NCBI GenBank assembly: GCA_026770585.1
Contig: MU646543.1
Coordinates: forward strand, 25,711 to 37,821
Reading direction: 5' to 3'
DNA: 12,111 bases
Source: Baffinella frigidus
Taxonomy: Eukaryota > Cryptophyceae > Cryptomonadales > Baffinellaceae
A model generated the notes under the pieces. The model saw only the letters and a program-made list of their open reading frames with translations. It made no database searches and was not told the origin of the DNA. A program made the position numbers and the translations under genes. Within the stretch, counting starts at the first letter, position 1. Every line of letters begins with the position of its first letter. Of this stretch, positions 1-6,300 are shown piece by piece.

Positions 1-29
1 TGTGTTAGGGTAGGTGGACTGTATTCTCA

Positions 30-125
30 CGTTGACATGCGGGGTGGGGTGTGCGGTACAAACCCGTCAATTTTGCAGCGGGAAAGAGACTGGGGTCACC
101 AAGTTGGTGTGTCGAAATAGACTGA
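30..125 (+). repeat. Dispersed repeat R, copy 1
   Basis: About 95 bp starting GTTGACATGC, running through GGTACAAAC, CGGGAAAGAG and GGGTCACC, and ending near AAATAGACTGAG. It aligns with 4286-4380, and its middle resembles the units at 2670-2790. The shared core is CCGTTAACTTTGGGG followed by a purine-rich stretch and GTCACC or GTCAACC. Confidence 0.65.
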
Positions 126-145
126 GGACGGTGTGCGGAGACGCT

Positions 146-297
146 CTTATCTCAGAAAACGAGTTCTAAAACTCGTTTTCTTAAGTCAATTCCTCTACAA
201 ATTTGTCAACTTATGTGGAGAGTAAAGAATAAGTTGACGAATTTGTAGGGGAATTGACTTAAGAAAACGAGTTTCAGAACTCGTTTTCTGAGATAAG
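146..297. mobile_element. Long hairpin element (MITE-like), 68-bp arms
   Basis: Arms 146-213 and 230-297 are reverse complements with three mismatches over 68 bp, with a 16-nt loop. Each arm holds its own 11-bp-arm palindrome (155-180 and 263-288). Ends are cTTATCTCAG...CTGAGATAAg, so TA lies at 148 and 295. There is no coding capacity, so it would need a transposase in trans. Its right end abuts exon 1. Confidence 0.8.
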
Positions 298-305
298 CTC
301 GGGAG

Positions 306-357
306 CCTCCCTTTCTCCACCCTGACTTCGACGTCTTCGCCTCCGCGTGCGGCACAG
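306..357 (+). CDS. Exon 1 of window (ACGTG loop)
   Basis: The frame is open from 297 and ends DFDVFASACGT plus one base (G357), followed by GT at 358. This matches the family segment FD-hydrophobic-ACGTG that leads into the glycine-rich cofactor phosphate loop. The 5' edge is uncertain: AG dinucleotides at 304-305 and 296-297 are both usable, and the frame is open for both. A long hairpin element ends at 295-297, immediately before it. The donor (CAG|GTCAGC) is acceptable. The exon ends in phase 1, and G plus GC of exon 2 makes the Gly of ACGTG. Confidence 0.75.
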
Positions 358-3300
358 GTCAGCCAGCCACTCGCGGCCACTACGGGGGGTAGTTTACTTA
401 TCCAGGTAACTGGAAAGCATATCCTGCGGTTACCGGCAGGGTCAGAGTTAATTACTTGTGGGCGTCTCCGGCAACATTTGCCGATTTCAAAGGGAAACAA
501 TAGAAAGACGCAGGGCGTAAAATGGCATTTAACTCTCCCGAGTAGCAGGAAAGGGGCTATTGTAAAAACAGTTTCTTCCTAAAAATCCACTTTCAGGCGG
601 GCTGGGCTGCCACGCAAGAGTGTAGGGCTGACCTGGGAAAACAAGCCAGTTCACACGGAATTTGCAACAACTTTCCGAAATTTCGATTTTTCTGTGGGAA
701 GAATGTCCACTTATGAACTTAAGAAATAGTCGAATTCGACTGTTTCTCCTGTGGGCCACTCTGCCCTACACTCTTGCGTGGTGGTCACGTACCTGACCAA
801 AATTCGGTCAGACACGTGACCAATCTCAGTACAATTTAATTTCGAAACAAGTCGGGTGCAAGTTTATTTTCGGGTGTCGGTGTTCGGGTTTCGGGGTTAG
901 GTGTTAGGGTGGCGGGTGGCGGGTTTCAGTTGAGGAGGCACAGGTCAGTAAAGGCGGTTCCTCTTGCTTGGTGGCACGCCCTGAAAAAGCGCGGCCCACC
1001 GAGACAAAAGTCGAGAGTGGAACGTCTCAAAGCAAAAGTGGAACCTCTGTTAACTTAAAAAGTAACAGTGGAGATCTTCCTTGGATGCAGGGTGGTCACC
1101 TTTTTATGCCATGCTAGCTTTGATGTGTGGCATGTTAGAGTGGTTGAAGCTGTCTTGCCCAAGATAGCTTCGACCCAAGATATTGTACTTTTCGGGTCAG
1201 CGCGGATTTTCTCGAGGTCGGGTCGGGGTGTCGGGAAATGAAAATCTCGATAATTGGTGCGTCCATCTAAAGTTTTATGCTATCTTATGCATTGATATGA
1301 TGACAAGATGCACCCCCCACCCATAATATGTCACAAATACTAGAGCCCTTTTTCGATTTTTTCGATTTTTCCCGACTCCCCGACCCCGATCCAAAATCCG
1401 CGCTGACCCGAAAAGTACAATAGCTTCGACCCAAGATACCCAAGGAAGCTTCAACCAAAACACATGCGAGACCGAGTGGCTGGCTGACCCGGGGGACATC
1501 CCCAGGGTGCGGTGTGCATCGTATAGACGTCATCATGCAAAAAGCTAACGCCAGCGAGGTACTCAGAGCCTACGGATTGCCTACGGTAGGAGCCCCCCTC
1601 CTACGACTTTTAAAGTTCTTTTTGTTTTAAAAGTCGCAGGAGGAGGGGGGGTTCCTACCGTATGCTAAGGGGTCCGACGGCGTTAGCTTCTGGCATTAGT
1701 GATGGTGTTGCACACGTGGAGGCCCACGTGACAAACCTTTCTTTCGTACCACCTGGTGGGCGGTTTCGGGGGTTTCGTTGGCCCTCGATTTCGGGGTGTT
1801 ACGTGATCAATATGCGTGGAACAATCCTTCAAGTTAATTGTCTTCAGGTAAGTTGACTTTTGATGAACGGTTCGTAGACCACCGTGTGGATCGGATGAGG
1901 CTTGAAACCTCATCCGACAAACCTCATCCTATCACGAACATCCGGTGCCGCACGTAGCCAAGCTCAGGGTAAACCCTAAACCCTTGACCCCAATCCTCAA
2001 CCCTAAACCCTAAACCATAACCCATTAACCATAAACCATAAACCATAAACCATAAACCATAACCCATGAACTATAAACCATAAACCATACACCATACACC
2101 ATACACCATACACCATAAACCATAAACCATACACTCCAAACCCTAAACCATAAACCATAAACCATAAACCCCAAACCTTGATCGGCAGGCGCAACCATCG
2201 CCGGCATCGCCGCATCCGTTTGATGAAAGGTTCGTAGACCACCGTGTGGATCGGATGAGGTTTGAAACCTCATCCGACAAACCTCATCCTATCACGAACA
2301 TCCGGTGCCCCACGTAGCCAAGCTTATGGTAAACCCTAAACCCCTGACCCCAATCCTCACCCTAAACCCTAAACCCTAAACCCTAAACCCTAAACCCTAA
2401 ACCTTGATCGGCAGGCGCAACCATCGCCGGTATCGCCGCATCCGTCGCCGCCCATCCCGAGAGAGCGGGCCAACGGAGAGCTCATCCAACGGATGGAGGG
2501 GGGGGGGGCATCCGTCCGGACGGACGTGGCGCGCCAGTCGCTGCCGGCCAGGGAGGAGGGGGCGGGCGGGCGCGGGTGCTCGGGTTCCCAGCTTTGAAAG
2601 GTGGCGACTTCCTCAAGGACGACGCTGCGGCGCTGCTGGGAATGTTTGAGCCCCTCCTTTTGGTGCCCTGGAATCCGTCAACTTTGGGGGGTGAAAACTC
2701 TCAGATCCGTCACCCCTGGAAATTGCTGTCTTAGCCTGCATGAATCCGTTAACTTTGGGGGGTGGAAACTGTCGGATCCGTCAACCCTGGAAGACAATTA
2801 AAGACAATTATAAGACAATTGAAGACAATTGTATAGAGACGATTGAAGATAATTATATAGCTTCACCGAAAACTGTCGGATCCGTCAACCCTGGAAATTG
2901 CTGTCTTAGCCTGCATGTAGCTTCACCATAGCACACCATCCACCCTTTAGATAGCAACGGGGTTATTTACATTAAATGTGTTTCCATGTTGTTCGCGCTA
3001 GTGCAATGAAGTCTTCCATCACCTCTATCTCCGATATCGAATAAAAATATTCACTTTCTGCCACGTCTAAAGTTGATTATCACCCTGAAAATAATTCCCT
3101 TTGGCGTGTCAAATCAAAAGTGGTTACAATTTCAAGGCGATAATCAACTTTAGAGGAGGCAGAAAGTGAATATGTTTATTCGATATCGGAGATAAAACTG
3201 TCACACCCCGCGCAGATGTGCCCCCCCCCCCCTCAGTGGAAGCGGCCATGCGGCGCCTCTCTCTCCAGACGGGGTACTACTTAGGCGGTTACGGAATGAC

Positions 3301-6300
3301 TTTTGGACAATCCATCGCTAGGCTGAGAGTACTAACGATGAGGAACGACTACCGGAAGACTACCCCGGAGCTCCCAACACAAACTTGAACAAAAAAAAAC
3401 TTGGGCATGAAGGCTTCCCTCACACCCAGGAAAATTGGAGCCATTTCGTCCACGTTTGGGCTTTTTTTTTAACCGCGCAGGTGTGCGCCCCCCCCCCGTC
3501 GGTGGAGGTAGACAAACTTGAACAAAAACAAACTTGTGGTGTGTTCCCTCACACCCAGCTCTGGGTGTGTTCCCTCACAGGAACTACGTGGAGACTACCT
3601 CGGAGCTGACAACACAAACTTGAACAAAAACAAACGTGAACATAAATGCTGTCCTCAGTTTCAGCACACGTGAGCAGGTGTGCGCCCCCTGAATCGGTGG
3701 AGGCGGCCATGCGCATCCTCTCGCTCCAGACGGACTCCCACTCTGGCGGCTATGGAAAGACTTTCGGATCATCCGTTGCTAGGCTGAGAGCACTTACGAT
3801 GAGGAACTACGTGGAGACTCCCTCGGAGCTCCCAACACAAACTTGAACAAAAACAAACGTGAACATAAATGCTGTCCTCAGTTTCAGCACACGTGAGCAG
3901 GTGTGCGCCCCCTGAATCGGTGGAAGCGGCCATGCGCATCCTCTCGCTCCAGACGGACTCCCACTCTGGCGGCTATGGAAAGACTTTCGGATCACCCGTT
4001 GCTAGGCTGAGAGCACTTACGATGAGGAACTACGTGGAGACTCCCTCGGAGCTCCCAACACAAACTTGAACAAAAACAAACGTGAACGTAAATGCTGTCC
4101 TCATTTTCAGCACACGTGAGCAGGTGTGCGCCCCCTGAATCGGTGGAAGCGGCCATGCGTATCCTCTCGCTCCAGACGGACTACCACTTCGGCGGCTACG
4201 GAAAGACTACCCCGGAGCTCATCGCCTTCATGCGCCGGTATTCCTCGATCTGCCTCAGTCGGGTCCGCTCGCGGACTATTCGTAAGTTGACATGCTGGGT
4301 GGGTGGTACAAATTCGTTAACTTTGGGGCGGGAAAGAGCCTGCGGTCACCATATTGGTGAGGGTAAATAGCCTGAGACTGAGCTAGCTGATCGCCTTCAT
4401 GCGACGCATACCAGGATGTCAACTTAAACCCCAGGATGTCAACTTAAAAACGGTATTCACACAGATGACTCTCGCGGTTAGAGCGCTGTGCAGAGAAGTT
4501 GGCCACCGAAAAATGGGGAAATGGAAAATTGGAGCCATGTTGTCCACTTTTGAAAATTCATGGTACTAGATTTCTGAAAAGTTGACAAAATGGCTCCAAT
4601 CTCTCGATTTTCCATTATTTCCCGTGGCCAACTTCTCTGCACAGCGCTCTATGCGCATCTTCCTCTGCTTCGTCTTGTCAACTTTCGAGCCTTAAGTTGA
4701 GAGATCCAACTGTCTATGCGCCGTATGACGGACCCGCCTCGGTACAGAGGAATGTTCGCAAACTGAAGGTCGCCATTCGCATCGCACCACTTAGCAGCCC
4801 GGGTTGGTACCAAAGTCAACTTCCGGGCTCCTCATGATCGCAATAAAAACACTGTTCTTTGTTGAACCCCTCCCCCACTTAGCAGCGGCCGAGTTCCTTT
4901 TCCCCCGGATATCCGGAGGGGATGCGGCTAGAACCCAATGCAAATGGATAAGATTCTAGTACAAATTGTTTAGATGGACTGTATCCGTGAAGCTCCCGGT
5001 GGCTGCTAAGTGGTTGGATGATGCTAAGTGGTCCGACTGGGGCGCCACGGCTATGTGTTCGTTCTCGTGGCATTCTGGGGATGCATCCCCGTGTAGGATG
5101 GCCGGAGTGACTTTACACAGGGCTGCATCCCCAGAGGCATGCTTGCTGAAACAGAGCCTCCCCACACAACGAAATTTACTACACACACGCTTTACTTTTA
5201 CCAATCCACACAGCGGGCTACGAAGGGATTTTCGGGCTCTGAGAGCCCGAGTTTCCGTTACCTTATCCGTAGGAACCCCCCCTATGTCCCTACGGATTTC
5301 CTACCGTAGGATCCTGGGTCTTATCGCGTAAGGGCTACTCGAACTCCCTTTGAAGTCCGCTGTGTGGGTGGGGGGTATTCATTCTGGCCATATCGGTACC
5401 ACGCCAGAGGCCTCGAAACATCCACTCTTGACATCTTTAGGGGAATTCCGCCGTTCGCTTAAGTCAACGACGCCAGATCTGGCGTGGATAAGGCGTCGGT
5501 TTCCCTCGAGCCCTCTGGCGTGGCTTCGATAACTGTCTCTCGGTGTTCGCAGATTCTACGAGAGGTCCAACGTGAAGCTGGACCCAGTCTACACGGGAAA
5601 GATGCTTTTCGGTACCCCACTGCCAGGGCGGAGTTTTTGTATTAGGATTTGTACCGCAGACGCGGCTTGTCAACTTATGAATAGTCGGTCAACCCGAGGT
5701 CCCTACCCGAAACCCGGAACCCGAACTCTCGTCCAGAACCGCAGCGTCCCACCAGCCCTCAGAGTGCACTGCCAGGGCGGAGTTTTTGTATCAGTCAACT
5801 CAAGGTGGAAATCGATGTTCGGAAGTACCCACTCTGGGTACCTCGTTTCTAAGTTGACAGATTTTGTGTGTGAATTGACTTTTACAAAATCTCTGGCCTG
5901 GCAGTGTACTCGCCGAGAGGCCCCCCCTTTTAAAACCCTGCACGGTTTTTGACTCGGAAAGATATATTTTTTGGTACACGACGAGAGCCCCCCCCAGTAT
6001 TGTCGAAATGGGCTCCGCGCGGAAAAAATCGAGGTCAGGTCAGCAACATTTTCCCATTTTTTTGCCTTTTGTGTCATCTTATGGGTGGGAGATGCTATTT
6101 TGAGATAAAAACCATGCCTAAGATAGCATAAAAGTCATTTTTGGGGAAATTCCTGATTTCCTGACCTGACCTCGATTCCGCGCGAAGCCCATTTCGACAA
6201 TAAGGCTGCTAACTGGGAAAGATGTTTTTCGGCTCTCCTTTGAATTGCTGGATCGAAAAAAACTTCCGCTGCCGAGCGAGGACGTGTCACAAGTTTCAAC

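Larger units (their letters stand above)
358..2414 (+). other. Intron 1 (about 2.06 kb)
   Basis: Inferred from exon phases. It holds, in order: an unremarkable AT/GC-mixed stretch, an 18-bp-arm hairpin element (610-781), a 17-bp-arm hairpin (782-822), degenerate telomere-like sequence near 885-925, a short echo of the exon 1 end (937-948), a large nested inverted repeat (1141-1457), a TA-ended hairpin (1582-1662), and the 360-bp direct duplication with telomere-type arrays that ends at the exon 2 acceptor. I see no independent gene in it. Confidence 0.7.
2644..4123 (+). other. Intron 2 (about 1.48 kb)
   Basis: Begins with three copies of a CCGTTAACTTTGGGG-type repeat and an AAGACAATT microsatellite, then a 169-bp TA-ended hairpin (3026-3194). 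It ends with damaged exon-3 copies and a 223-bp tandem array. Several copies keep an AG before TGTGCGCCCC, so alternative acceptors exist inside this intron. Confidence 0.7.
3580..4208 (+). repeat. 223-bp tandem array carrying exon 3 starts
   Basis: Units 3580-3802 and 3803-4025 are nearly identical. A third starts at 4026 and leaves the repeat after GGAAAGACT at about 4208, where it becomes the intact exon 3. Each unit has a pyrimidine tract ending TTTCAG, then CACACGTGAGCAG and the exon 3 head. 223 is not a multiple of three, so the array is not one long protein repeat. Confidence 0.88.
4238..5552 (+). other. Intron 3 (about 1.3 kb)
   Basis: Contains a copy of the repeat seen at 30-125 (4284-4376), an echo of the exon 3 end (4385-4406), a doubled CCAGGATGTCAACTTAAA unit (4411-4448), a 173-bp TA-ended hairpin (4479-4651) and several small palindromes. 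Exons 3 and 4 join directly in frame, so no exon is missing here. Open frames in it show no family features. Confidence 0.7.

Noticed and set aside
2003-2273. Antisense open frames rich in VYGLWFM
   Set aside because: They are translations of the CCATAAA/CCATACA telomere-like array; a heptamer repeat gives long periodic frames without coding meaning.
3584-3995. Pair of identical antisense 62-codon frames
   Set aside because: Shadows of the 223-bp tandem array, whose sense strand carries exon 3 homology.
3580-4208. Possible CRISPR array
   Set aside because: Units are contiguous 223-bp duplicates without spacers, in eukaryotic gene context.
4966-5331. 121-codon + strand frame in intron 3
   Set aside because: Crosses several palindromes and shows no motif. 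Exons 3 and 4 join in frame without it.
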